Position numbers and translations under genes: made by a program. From positions 47,605 to 111,604 of the forward strand of contig MPMI01000016.1 in the NCBI GenBank assembly GCA_002238415.1: DNA of 64,000 nt, written 5' to 3'. Below the pieces are notes generated by a model. That model was given only the letters and a program-made list of their open reading frames with translations. It did no database searches and was not told where the DNA came from. This document shows positions 26,084 to 35,088 of this stretch, piece after piece. This stretch comes from Desulfurellaceae bacterium bin18. GTDB taxonomy: Bacteria > Desulfobacterota > Binatia > Bin18. Each line of letters opens with the position of its first letter. Position 1 is the stretch's first letter.

Positions 26084-27153
26084 TCACCGCGGCCGCGGCC
26101 AGATGCCTGGGACCGCGGTCGCCAGCCATTTCACCAGAGCGGCGTTGACCTCCGCCGGTTTTTCCTGGGCCATCCAATGGCCGGAGCGGATCGTCTCTTC
26201 GGACAGATTCCGGCAGTAAGTGCGCATGGGCTCGGCCAGGCGTGAGTGAACGCACTCACACACGAAGTCGTATTGGGCAGTCAGGAACAACACCGGCATA
26301 TCGAGATAGCCGTCGTTATGGGCGGTCTCGGCGTAAGCCGTGTTGACCGGGTGATTCATATACCACGAAGAGGGGCCTAAGCCGTGTTGACCGGGTGATT
26401 CATATACCACGAAGAGGGGCCGAAGAAGCCGTTCCGTTCGAGCGCAGAGGCATAGATGCGCAAGTCCTCTTCAGTGGCCACATCGACATCACGCGGCAAA
26501 TCGGGGATCTCAGCCATACCGAGCATACTATGATCGCGACGAGCGGTTGAGGTGATGGCCGGCTGGCCCTCGCCTTCGGGGTTCCCTTTCCGAAACAGCA
26601 GTTTGACGAATCGGTAGGCCTGGGCGTCCATCGGGGCGATGGACTCGGCAAAGCTCTCTTCATAGTAGCGCATGTAATCCCACTGCCCGGCAGGATAGGT
26701 ATCCTCAGGATAGAGGTCGCGGTCCACCAGGGTCAGCGTGTGCTCAAGTCCACGCTCAAGGGTGTAGTAGGGGACACACAGATTGGCGACCGCATGACAC
26801 CGGTCCGGGTGGTGGCTGGCCATATTCCACACCACCGGACTGCCCCAATCATGACCGACCCAAACGGCTTTCTCCCGCCCCAGCGCATCGACTAATTCCA
26901 GCATGTCACGGACGATATGCTCTTGGGCATAATCGCTGTGTTGCGCATACACAGACGAGCGACCATAGCCGCGCATGTCCGGCGCTATGGCCCGAAACCC
27001 CAGCGCGGCCAGAGCGGGCAGTTGGTGCCGCCAGCTTATCGAGAGCTCAGGCCAGCCATGAGCGAAGATGACAAGCGGCCCCTCTTCGGGACCGGCGGCC
27101 AGATAAAAAGTCGTATGCCTGTCGGTTTTGACGGTATGCTCGGTGATGGTCAT
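26084..27153 (-). pseudogene. Epoxide-hydrolase-like alpha/beta hydrolase split by a 44-bp tandem duplication
   Basis: The 5' part (27153 to 26377, 258 residues) shows HGWPELSISWRHQ, DMRGYG and the nucleophile motif GHDWGSP of epoxide hydrolases, then stops after WYMNHPVNTA. The same residues start again in another frame and continue (26410 to 26084) as AYAETAHNDG to PGIWPRPR, with the catalytic His in SGHWMAQE. The cause is an exact 44-base direct duplication (26334-26377 and 26378-26421), which shifts the frame. Removing one copy restores one gene of about 340 residues. The first product alone would lack the catalytic His. A sequencing or assembly error is possible. Confidence 0.85.
26334..26421. 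repeat. Perfect 44-bp tandem direct duplication
   Basis: Positions 26334-26377 and 26378-26421 are identical and adjacent. Because 44 is not a multiple of three, the duplication shifts the reading frame of the hydrolase gene it lies in. Confidence 0.95.
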
Positions 27154-27310
27154 ATATGCTCTCCTTCATGTGTCGATGAATCCCACGGTTGAAAAGATAA
27201 ACGAAGAATTGATAATGACCAAGCCATTCTACAAGCAGTAGTGAACGAAAAGCGAGTCGGAGCGGCGGCATTCGAGTACAGGATAAAACATCAACCAGAT
27301 AGGAGAAGGC

Positions 27311-28318
27311 ATGGAATACGCAAAGCTTGGGAATACGGGGATGACGGTTTCGCGCATCTGCATGGGATGCATGAGCTATGGAGACGGCAAATGGCGCAAG
27401 TGGACCATCGGGGAAGACGAGGCGCGTGAACACTTCGCCCTCGCCCTTGAATCGGGCATTACCTTTTTCGATACCGCGGATGTCTACTCGATTGGCGTGA
27501 GCGAAGAGATTACCGGCAAATGGCTGGGCGAGATGGCCGCACGCGACGATATTGTCCTGGCGACCAAGGTCAACGGGCCCATGGGCGATGGTCCGAACCG
27601 ACGGGGGCTGAGCCGCAAACATATCATCGAGGCCTGCGAATATTCCCTGCGCCGCCTCAAAATGGACTATATCGACCTGTATCAGATTCACCGCTGGGAC
27701 TTTTCCACGCCAATTGAAGAAACGCTCGAAGCGCTTGATAGCCTCGTCCGCACCGGCAAAGTGCGCTACCTCGGAGCCAGCAGCATGGCCGCCTGGCAGT
27801 TCTCCAAGGCGCTCTACGCGGCCAAAGAGCACGGCTGGCATCGTTTTGTCTCGATGCAGAACCACTACAACCTGATCTACCGCGAAGAAGAACGCGAAAT
27901 GAATCCGCTGTGTATAGACCAGGGTGTTGCGCTCATTCCGTGGAGTCCGCTCGCGCGCGGCTATTTTGCCGGCAACCGCACAAAAATAGAGGGCGAAGGC
28001 CCGACAAAGCGGGCGCAAACCGACCCGATGACACGCCGAATGTACTTCAACGACAGCGATGAAGAAGTGGCCGCCGCAGTACAGAAAGTCGCCCAACAGC
28101 GCGGCGTGTCACCGACTCAGATCGCCTGCGCCTGGGTGCTCCAGGCACCGGGGGTGGTCGCCCCCATCATCGGCGCAACCAAGACGCATCACCTCAAGGA
28201 AATCTTTGAGACGGTCGATATCAAGCTCAGCCCGGAAGAAGTGGCCACCCTCGAAGAGCCTTACCGGCCGCACCCGATTCTGGGCCATATGCAGCCTGAT
28301 CCCAAGCGGATGGGGTAG
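27311..28318 (+). CDS. Aldo/keto reductase
   Basis: 335 residues, an (alpha/beta)8 NADPH-dependent oxidoreductase. The catalytic tetrad is visible: Asp and Tyr in FFDTADVYS, Lys in VLATKVNGP and His in YQIHRWD. The cofactor motif is in IIGATKTHHLKE. It resembles YajO/IolS-type reductases acting on sugar aldehydes or ketones; substrate not known. The ATG follows TAGGAGAAGGC. It diverges from the broken hydrolase gene across 157 bases. Confidence 0.93.
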   Translation: MEYAKLGNTGMTVSRICMGCMSYGDGKWRKWTIGEDEAREHFALALESGITFFDTADVYSIGVSEEITGKWLGEMAARDDIVLATKVNGPMGDGPNRRGLSRKHIIEACEYSLRRLKMDYIDLYQIHRWDFSTPIEETLEALDSLVRTGKVRYLGASSMAAWQFSKALYAAKEHGWHRFVSMQNHYNLIYREEEREMNPLCIDQGVALIPWSPLARGYFAGNRTKIEGEGPTKRAQTDPMTRRMYFNDSDEEVAAAVQKVAQQRGVSPTQIACAWVLQAPGVVAPIIGATKTHHLKEIFETVDIKLSPEEVATLEEPYRPHPILGHMQPDPKRMG

Positions 28319-28333
28319 GAGCGGTCAGTACGG

Positions 28334-29923
28334 TCAGGCCTCTCCTTCTTCCTCAAACCCGCAACCCAGGCCTGTCCTGCCAACCTTGCGGCGCACTTCG
28401 TCGAGTGACAGACGGAAATACACGGGGCGGTTGTGGGCGCAGGCGTGGGGATTAGCGGTTTGGGTCCAGGCGTTGAGGAGACGGCCTTGTGCTTCACGGT
28501 CGAGTACCTGGCCGGCTTTGATCGCGCCGAGACAGGAGAGGGCTTGATGCAGGTCTTCTTTGTGAGTGCGCACACGCGTAACCAGTCGGGAGAAGGTCAG
28601 CCCTGACATTCTGGGATCAAGAAAGTCGGGGATTGCGCGGAGGGCCAGCACATGCGGGCCAAAGAGTTCGGCGCTGAACCCGCACGCCGCAAATGCTTCA
28701 GCCTGCTCATCAAAGAAGGCATGTTCTTCGGCTGAAAGCTGGACGACTTGAGGCGAGATGAGGGACCGATTCTGAACCTGTCCGTTTTGAAGCCGTTCGT
28801 ATAATACGCGTTCTTCGGCAGCGTGTTGGTCCAGCAGATACAAGTGTCCTTCGGATAAAGTCAGCAGGAAGGTGGCTTCCACCTGGTCGACCAGAGAGAA
28901 GCCCGTGTTCTGTTCTTCTCCATACGGCACCCCAGCTTCGGCCACCTGACCGGCCGAAAGCCAGCGTGGCGCAGAACGGCGCTGGAGACCGCCCCGGACC
29001 AGATCATACACACTCGGGTCATCCCGAAAACGCACCTCGGTCTTGGCAGGATGGATATTCACATTCAGTTGGGAGGGATGCAGTTCGACGAACAGGCACA
29101 CCATACCGCCGTCATTCCCGAGTGTGTCACGCACGACCCGATACAGGGTGGCATTGCGGACGGCCCGCCGATTCACAAAGAAGTAGTACCGTCGGCGCCA
29201 AGCTTCCTCCTGCGTCACCAGAAATCCCCATACGCGTCCGTTCAGACCCGTGTTCTCGAACGTCTCCAGACGCGAGGCGGTCTCAACGCCAAAGCAGGCG
29301 GCGACCCGCTCCTGGAACGGAACAGACGGAAAGTTGTAGACCTCGCGTCCATCAAACGACAGCGAGAGGGTTTTCTCCGGGAACGCCAAGGCAAAGCGCG
29401 TGAACGCGCCCATGATGTGGCCGTACTCCGTCCGCAAACTGCGCATAAACTGCAAGCGCGCCGGAGTATTGTAAAACAGGTCAGCGACCTCGACACAGGT
29501 CCCAACCGGTGCCCCGGCCTCCTGAATGGGACTCAGCTCTCCGCCTTCACTTTTGACTACCACTCCCAGCGGAGCGCGCAGTGGACGACTCAGAATCCGT
29601 AGCCGTGAGATCGCGGCAATACTGGGTAAGGCCTCCCCGCGAAAGCCAAAGGTCTGGACGCGGGTCAGGTCGCGGTCGTGCTGAATCTTGGATGTCGCAA
29701 ACCGTTCACACGCGAGCGCAGCCTCGTCCGCAGCCAGGCCGGCGCCATCATCGGTGACGCGAATCAGTCGCCGGCCGGCCTCCTCAACCTCCACTCTGAT
29801 GGTCTGCGCTCCGGCATCCAGGGCATTCTCCATGAGTTCCTTGACCACGCTGGCCGGTCGTTCCACCACCTCACCGGCGGCGATCTTTTGCTGTACGTCA
29901 GGGGGAAGGATGCGGATGGGCAT
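28334..29923 (-). CDS. mutL: DNA mismatch repair protein MutL
   Basis: 529 residues from the chosen ATG, whose product begins MPIRILPPDVQQKIAAGEVVERP like most MutL proteins; a GTG at 29962 overlapping the mutS stop (GTGA) would add 13 residues. The GHKL ATPase motifs are ELMENALDAG, DDGAGL, TFGFRGEALPSI. The C-terminal part has the endonuclease/metal motif DQHAAEERVLYE and a CAHNRP segment. It couples MutS recognition to strand removal. It is the second gene of a mutS-mutL operon and converges on the aldo/keto reductase gene. Confidence 0.95.
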   Translation of the reverse strand: MPIRILPPDVQQKIAAGEVVERPASVVKELMENALDAGAQTIRVEVEEAGRRLIRVTDDGAGLAADEAALACERFATSKIQHDRDLTRVQTFGFRGEALPSIAAISRLRILSRPLRAPLGVVVKSEGGELSPIQEAGAPVGTCVEVADLFYNTPARLQFMRSLRTEYGHIMGAFTRFALAFPEKTLSLSFDGREVYNFPSVPFQERVAACFGVETASRLETFENTGLNGRVWGFLVTQEEAWRRRYYFFVNRRAVRNATLYRVVRDTLGNDGGMVCLFVELHPSQLNVNIHPAKTEVRFRDDPSVYDLVRGGLQRRSAPRWLSAGQVAEAGVPYGEEQNTGFSLVDQVEATFLLTLSEGHLYLLDQHAAEERVLYERLQNGQVQNRSLISPQVVQLSAEEHAFFDEQAEAFAACGFSAELFGPHVLALRAIPDFLDPRMSGLTFSRLVTRVRTHKEDLHQALSCLGAIKAGQVLDREAQGRLLNAWTQTANPHACAHNRPVYFRLSLDEVRRKVGRTGLGCGFEEEGEA

Positions 29924-29958
29924 GGTTGTGGATGTCCGTATGGTAGCAAGGCGAGGCT

Positions 29959-32574
29959 TCACTTGTCGGGTGTCTCGGTGTATGACGCCTGCGTTTCAGC
30001 CTCTCTCCCCTCAGCCATTTGCTTCAATTCGGCAATCAACAGCAATGCCTCAATCGGCGTGGTCCGTAGCGGGTCCACCTGGGCGAGACGGGATACAACG
30101 GCCTGGCCGCCAGGTGCTTGGGACCGTTCCACTCTCTGCTGCTGATCACCGGGCGGGGGCTGCTCCGCTTCAAACTCGGCTAACAACACCTTGGCCCGCT
30201 CGACCACATCGGGCGGCAGTCCGGCCAGCTTGGCGACATAGAGACCGTAACTCTTTTGGGCCGCTCCCGGCACGACCTTATAGAGAAAGGCCACTTCGTC
30301 CTGATTCTCGCGGACCTCAAGCCGGGCGTTGGCCACTCCGGGCAGAGCGTCCGCGACCGGCGCCAGCTCATGATAATGGGTGGTAAACAAGGTCTTGGCC
30401 TGGACTTGGGTGGCCAGCTTTTCGGCCACCGCCTGGGCAAGGGCACGGCCATCCGTTGTGCCGGTTCCCCGACCGACTTCGTCAAGAATGACCAGACTCC
30501 GCTCGGTGGCATGTTTCAGGATGTTCGCCGTCTCCATCATTTCGACCATAAAAGTCGATAACCCCTGCGCCAGGAAATCGGCCGCGCCAACCCGGGTGAA
30601 AATACGGTCCACGGCCCCAACCCTTGCGGACCGGGCGGGAATGAAACTCCCCATTTGGGTCAACAGCACGAGCAGAGCCGCCTGACGCGCATAGGTGCTT
30701 TTTCCAGCGGCATTGGGACCGGTAATGATCAGGACGTGCTGGCTTGCATCCAATCGCAGGTCGTTCGGCACGAATTGCGCGGCGCGCGTGTCAAGGACCG
30801 GGTGCCGACCCTCTTCTATCAGCAACTCGTACGCGTCGCTGACCTCAGGACGAATCCAACCCTTCTTCGCGGCTAACTCCGCCAGGGAACCCAGCGCGTC
30901 GAGGGTGCCAATAATAGTCGCGGTGCGTCGAAGCCGCTCAGCCTGGGCGGCGACCTGCTGTCTGAGTTGGGTAAAGAGGGCATACTCTAATTGGTTGCCG
31001 CGGTCTGTCGCGGACAAGGCCGTGGATTCAAAGACGCGCAGTTCATCCGTGACAAAGCGTTCGGCGTTGACCAGGGTTTGGCGGCGGATGTAGTTCTTGG
31101 GCACACGGCTCAGTGCAGACTTAGTGACTTCCACGTAATACCCGAAGACCTTGTTGAAACCGACCTTAAGGTTGGGAATCTGCGAGCGTTCCCGCTCTTG
31201 CTGTTCATACTCGGCCAGCCAGCCGGTTCCATCGGTCTGAATCGCCCGCAGTTCGTCCAGGTCGGCAGAGACGCCGGCCCGAATCAGCCCACCCTCTTTG
31301 GCCGTAGGTTTCGGATCGTCAATCAGGGTGTGGGCAATCTCGGCGGTCACATCGTCCAGCAGGTCGATTTCTTCATAAGACGTCGTCAGCAGACGGCTCT
31401 CGGCCATAGTCAGGGTAGCGTGGAGTTCCGGCAGGCGAACCAAGGCGTATTTCAGCATTGCCAGGTCTCGCGGGTTGGCAATCGCGGACGTAATGCGTGA
31501 GGTTAGGCGTTCGAGGTCCGGGATGCCGGAGAGGACACGCCGCAACTCTGTCCGCACCTCATGTCGGCGGCTCAGTTCGCCAACCGCCTCCTGTCGGGTG
31601 TGAATATCATCGATCGCGCGCAGAGGGTGCAGCACCCAGTGCCGCAAGCGCCGCTTGCCCATACGGGTGATGGTCTGGTCCAGTACGGTCAGCACGGTTC
31701 CCTCGGACGAGCCTTCGAACACATTTTCCACCAGTTCGAGGTTGCGCTGCGTCTGCGGGTCGAGCACGACGAAGGCATCATGCCGATACGGCTCAGGCGC
31801 ACGGATATGGGGCAGAAACGCGCGTTGCGTTTCCCGCGCATAGGCAAACAACGCTCCGGCTGCGCACAGGGCATGCCGATGGGAGAAAACGAGAGTGTCA
31901 ATACGCTTGCGACCGAACTGCTTGCTGAGTAGTGCACGCGCCTGTTCAAAACGAAACGCCTCGGCCGGACGCTCGGTGCGGCAGACCTGACGACTCCAGC
32001 CCGTGTCGCACGACTCACCAGCCACACAGATCAGTTCCTGCGGTTGGAGTTTCTCCAGCAGGCTGGGCAAATCAGAGACGTTCGTTTCAGCAGCCAGAAA
32101 CTCAGCCGTCGCCAGGTCCAGACTGGCGACGCCGACCGCATCTTTCTCGGACAACACGGCAACCAGCGTTCGTTCCTGGTTCTCGGATTCAAACAAGGTC
32201 CCCGGTGTGACAATACGCACCACATCGCGCGGAATAATCCCTTTTCCCTTGTGGGACTCCTCAAGTTGTTCACACACCGCGACCTTGTAGCCCTTCTCCA
32301 CCAGCCGAGTGAGATACGGCTCCAAGCGATAATGCGGCACCCCGCACATGGGGACCTTTTCGCTGCCTTTCCCGTGTGCACGGGCGGTCAGCACAATATC
32401 CAACTCACGCGCCGCCACTGCCGCATCGTCAAAAAACATCTCGTAGAAATCGCCGAAACGGTAGAACAGCAGTTCGTCTTTGTACTGTTCCTTGACCTGC
32501 CAGTACTGCTCCATCATATCGGTTGCCGCGCGTGAGGCAGATGGAGAAGGAGGGGAGGTAGTCTTTTTTGCCAT
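29959..32574 (-). CDS. mutS: DNA mismatch repair protein MutS
   Basis: 871 residues, standard MutS length. The mismatch-reading Phe-x-Glu lies in FRFGDFYEMFFDDA-type sequence near residue 42; the connector, lever and clamp regions follow. The ATPase domain has Walker A GPNAAGKST, the Q/M-rich signature and Walker B VILDEVGRGTGTTDG. It recognises mismatches and recruits MutL, encoded immediately downstream. The start is a clear ATG diverging from the phaE side. Confidence 0.97.
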   Translation of the reverse strand: MAKKTTSPPSPSASRAATDMMEQYWQVKEQYKDELLFYRFGDFYEMFFDDAAVAARELDIVLTARAHGKGSEKVPMCGVPHYRLEPYLTRLVEKGYKVAVCEQLEESHKGKGIIPRDVVRIVTPGTLFESENQERTLVAVLSEKDAVGVASLDLATAEFLAAETNVSDLPSLLEKLQPQELICVAGESCDTGWSRQVCRTERPAEAFRFEQARALLSKQFGRKRIDTLVFSHRHALCAAGALFAYARETQRAFLPHIRAPEPYRHDAFVVLDPQTQRNLELVENVFEGSSEGTVLTVLDQTITRMGKRRLRHWVLHPLRAIDDIHTRQEAVGELSRRHEVRTELRRVLSGIPDLERLTSRITSAIANPRDLAMLKYALVRLPELHATLTMAESRLLTTSYEEIDLLDDVTAEIAHTLIDDPKPTAKEGGLIRAGVSADLDELRAIQTDGTGWLAEYEQQERERSQIPNLKVGFNKVFGYYVEVTKSALSRVPKNYIRRQTLVNAERFVTDELRVFESTALSATDRGNQLEYALFTQLRQQVAAQAERLRRTATIIGTLDALGSLAELAAKKGWIRPEVSDAYELLIEEGRHPVLDTRAAQFVPNDLRLDASQHVLIITGPNAAGKSTYARQAALLVLLTQMGSFIPARSARVGAVDRIFTRVGAADFLAQGLSTFMVEMMETANILKHATERSLVILDEVGRGTGTTDGRALAQAVAEKLATQVQAKTLFTTHYHELAPVADALPGVANARLEVRENQDEVAFLYKVVPGAAQKSYGLYVAKLAGLPPDVVERAKVLLAEFEAEQPPPGDQQQRVERSQAPGGQAVVSRLAQVDPLRTTPIEALLLIAELKQMAEGREAETQASYTETPDK

Positions 32575-32688
32575 GGCGTCCGCCAGTTCCGCTCTCGAAG
32601 CAGGTTTCCGACTCTACCATATGTTCCCACACTCGTCGTCCGCACGCCGCTGCTCCTTGACTTCCTGAGCATCGGGTACAGCGTGGTT

Positions 32689-32753
32689 TGTCACGCATGT
32701 AACAAAAACACCGAATTATTGGGAGAAACGACGCTTTCCGTCACCTATGTGAC
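32689..32753. promoter_or_regulatory. Two TGTCAC-type palindromes in the mutS-phaE divergent gap
   Basis: A perfect dyad GTCAC-CTAT-GTGAC sits at 32740-32753 and an imperfect one TGTCAC-GCAT-GTAACA at 32689-32704. Their centres are exactly 50 bases apart, about five helical turns, 122 and 172 bases before the phaE start. Same half-site, same four-base spacer and helical phasing suggest operators for one dimeric regulator of phaEC (or mutS). Inference from symmetry only. Confidence 0.45.
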
Positions 32754-32868
32754 ACCCGTCGCCTTGTGCATCCTTGTCACGCCTCCTATCGTGGCCGCTA
32801 AAATCAATACTGATCTCCACTTCTCTTTCCCTCCCCCCTCCAACCATCCCGTAAAGGAGAGCCCTCGC

Positions 32869-33273
32869 ATGGACAAAACTGAAGGCACGCAAAATTTCGA
32901 CCCGCTCCGGACCTGGCGCGAGTGGTACCAAAAGTCAGAGAAGCAATGGAGCGACGCGCTGTCGGGTATTCTGGGCAATGATCAGTTTGCCCAATCCACG
33001 GGCAAGTATGTCCAAGAAGCGATGCATCTGCACCGCATGTTTACCGAATCCATGGCCCAATACCTGGCCGCCCTCAACCTCCCGTCCCGCACGGATATTA
33101 TCGCACTGAGCGACCGGGTCGGCGAACTCGAAGATAACGTGGCCGGACTCCAAGTCGAGGTCCGGCATCTGCGCCGCTTGCTGACGGAATATGAGGGCGG
33201 GGCTGCGGACGACGCGCCCATCCGTCCGAAACGCACGAAACAACCCAAGGAGTCCGTCGAAGAAAAGGATTAG
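32869..33273 (+). CDS. phaE: Short PhaE-like subunit of class III PHA synthase
   Basis: 134 residues, much shorter than classical PhaE (about 350). The C-terminal segment LNLPSRTDIIALSDRVGELEDNVAGL with a following coiled coil is the conserved part of PhaE/PhaR-type activators, while the usual long N-terminal region is missing. It should form the complex with PhaC that polymerises hydroxyacyl-CoA into storage granules. AAAGGAGAG precedes the ATG at 32869; phaC starts three bases after its stop, supporting the pairing. Confidence 0.8.
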   Translation: MDKTEGTQNFDPLRTWREWYQKSEKQWSDALSGILGNDQFAQSTGKYVQEAMHLHRMFTESMAQYLAALNLPSRTDIIALSDRVGELEDNVAGLQVEVRHLRRLLTEYEGGAADDAPIRPKRTKQPKESVEEKD

Positions 33274-33276
33274 CCC

Positions 33277-34359
33277 ATGCAACAGGCACAACAACTATCG
33301 CACGAAGACGTTGCAGCAAAGGCGCGGGAAACGGTTGACCGCGCCATTCAGCGCAACGTCCCGGACCTGCCAGCCCCAGTCGAACTCGACCTTGAAGTTG
33401 GGCCGACCCCGAAAGACATCGTGCATTCACGCGGCACAATGAAGCTGTACCACTATCGGCCCCTCAGTCCCGAGGTATATCGGGTTCCGGTCTTGGTCGT
33501 AATGTCCCTGGTCAGCCGGCCCTATATTCTCGACCTGGCCAAAGGCCAGAGCTTTATCGAATATCTGCTGCTCCAGGGTTTTGACGTGTATCAGATCGAC
33601 TGGGGTGTACCGCGACGGGAACATAAACATCTGAGGCTGGACGACTATGTGACCGATTTCATCCCCGAGTGTGTGGCGGTGGTGGGCGAAGATTCGGGCG
33701 AGCCCGATGTGTCTCTCATCGGCTATTGCCTGGGCGGAGTTCTGGCCGCGCTGTACGCGGCCATGTATCCCGACAGTCCGCTCAAAAATCTGGTGTGTTT
33801 TACCACGCCGGTGAACTCGGACGGCATGGCGCTCTACCGCACCTGGACCGACCCGGCCCATTTTGATCTCGACCGGCTGATCGATAGTCTGGGCAATATC
33901 CCCTCGGAACTGATGGACGCCTCGATCCAGATGCTGCGGCCGTTTCAGAAGAGTGCCGGCCAGATGAAGCTGCTCGACAACGTCCAAAACGAGGCATTTG
34001 TCACCGCCCACCTGCGCTTTGATCGCTGGGCCGCGGATCATATTCCCTTTCCGGGAGAGACCGCCCGCCAGTTGGTCAACGACTTTATGCGTGAGAATAA
34101 ACTCGTACGGAAAACGCTGGAGTTAGACGGCCGTCGGGTTGACCTGGGAAACATCACCGTCCCCTTTCTGCATGTGACGGCCCAACACGACCATATTGTT
34201 CCGTCTGCCGCCTCGCAGGATTTGGTGAAGCTGGTAGGCAGTCCAGATAAGTCTGAAATTGTTCTCAAGGGCGGCCATGTCAGCCTGGTCGCCGGGGGGA
34301 ATGCCATCTATCGGCTGTGGCCAAAACTGGATACCTGGCTGTCACACCGTTCAGTCTGA
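33277..34359 (+). CDS. phaC: Class III poly(R)-hydroxyalkanoic acid synthase catalytic subunit PhaC
   Basis: 360 residues, the class III length. The lipase-like box is GYCLGG with the nucleophile Cys151; the catalytic Asp is in QHDHIVP and the His in GGHVSLVAG. It polymerises 3-hydroxyacyl-CoA monomers at the surface of intracellular granules, using the PhaE partner encoded just upstream. The thiolase at 24496 could supply acetoacetyl-CoA, though no phaB is adjacent. Confidence 0.95.
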   Translation: MQQAQQLSHEDVAAKARETVDRAIQRNVPDLPAPVELDLEVGPTPKDIVHSRGTMKLYHYRPLSPEVYRVPVLVVMSLVSRPYILDLAKGQSFIEYLLLQGFDVYQIDWGVPRREHKHLRLDDYVTDFIPECVAVVGEDSGEPDVSLIGYCLGGVLAALYAAMYPDSPLKNLVCFTTPVNSDGMALYRTWTDPAHFDLDRLIDSLGNIPSELMDASIQMLRPFQKSAGQMKLLDNVQNEAFVTAHLRFDRWAADHIPFPGETARQLVNDFMRENKLVRKTLELDGRRVDLGNITVPFLHVTAQHDHIVPSAASQDLVKLVGSPDKSEIVLKGGHVSLVAGGNAIYRLWPKLDTWLSHRSV

Positions 34360-34399
34360 GAGCGGGATCGCACAGCAACGTCAACAAGAGGAGAATAAC

Positions 34400-34972
34400 G
34401 TGGAAGGTTTTCCCAAAACCGTTGAGGTCAGAGATACCGTCCTGAGCCTGCGTATGATGGGCGCGGACGATGGGCCGCTGATGCTGGATTTCGCCCAACG
34501 TCTCCCCTATCACGACCTGATGTTTTTGCGCCGGGACATTACCCAACAATCATCCATAGGCCGCTGGCTGCACGATATCGCCAGTGAAAAGATGTATACC
34601 CTGCTCGCAGAAAGCGAGACTCAACTCCTGGGCTATGCGACCCTGTACCGGAATGACTTTGACTGGTCGCGTCATGTGGCGGAAATCCGGGTCCTGATTG
34701 CCCCAGACGCCCGCAAGATGGGCCTGGGCCGATTGTTGACTCGCGAGGCGTTCAACGTCGCGCTCTCTCTGGGTATCCAGAAAGTCGCCGCGCGCATGAC
34801 GCTGGATCAAACCGGAGCACGCACCGTGTTCGAAGAGCTTGGCTTTCGGGCGGAAGCGATTTTACGCGACGAAGTCAAAGATCGGGCCGGCAAGACACAC
34901 GATATTCTGCTCATGGCCAATGATGTGACTGAATTCCTGGCCCGTGGCGAGGCGTACGGGCTTCCTCGGTAA
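34400..34972 (+). CDS. GNAT-family N-acetyltransferase
   Basis: 190 residues with the GNAT acetyl-CoA-binding motif as IAPDARKMGLGRLLTREAF (about 105-125), preceded by the HVAEIRVLI strand and followed by MTLDQTGARTVFEELGFRAEA. Substrate unknown; small molecules or protein N-termini are typical. Start chosen as GTG at 34400 behind AAGAGGAG, 40 bases after phaC; the upstream ATG reading would lie inside phaC. Probably co-transcribed with phaEC. Confidence 0.87.
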   Translation: MEGFPKTVEVRDTVLSLRMMGADDGPLMLDFAQRLPYHDLMFLRRDITQQSSIGRWLHDIASEKMYTLLAESETQLLGYATLYRNDFDWSRHVAEIRVLIAPDARKMGLGRLLTREAFNVALSLGIQKVAARMTLDQTGARTVFEELGFRAEAILRDEVKDRAGKTHDILLMANDVTEFLARGEAYGLPR

Positions 34973-35018
34973 GCTGCTCCCGATAGACCGCTACTGAGTT
35001 TTTGTGGTGAAAGCCGAC

Positions 35019-35046
35019 TGTACAAGAGTAACGAGGCCGCTATAAT
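35019..35046 (+). promoter_or_regulatory. Putative sigma70-type promoter of the CmcJ/NvfI-type gene
   Basis: A perfect -10 hexamer TATAAT at 35041-35046 is preceded, with a 16-base spacer, by TGTACA at 35019-35024 (four of six matches to TTGACA). It is 42 bases before the start codon of the next gene. Seen by consensus only. Confidence 0.5.
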
Positions 35047-35088
35047 CGTACGGCTACGTTACTGAGGAGCAACACAAGGGAGGCCGCT

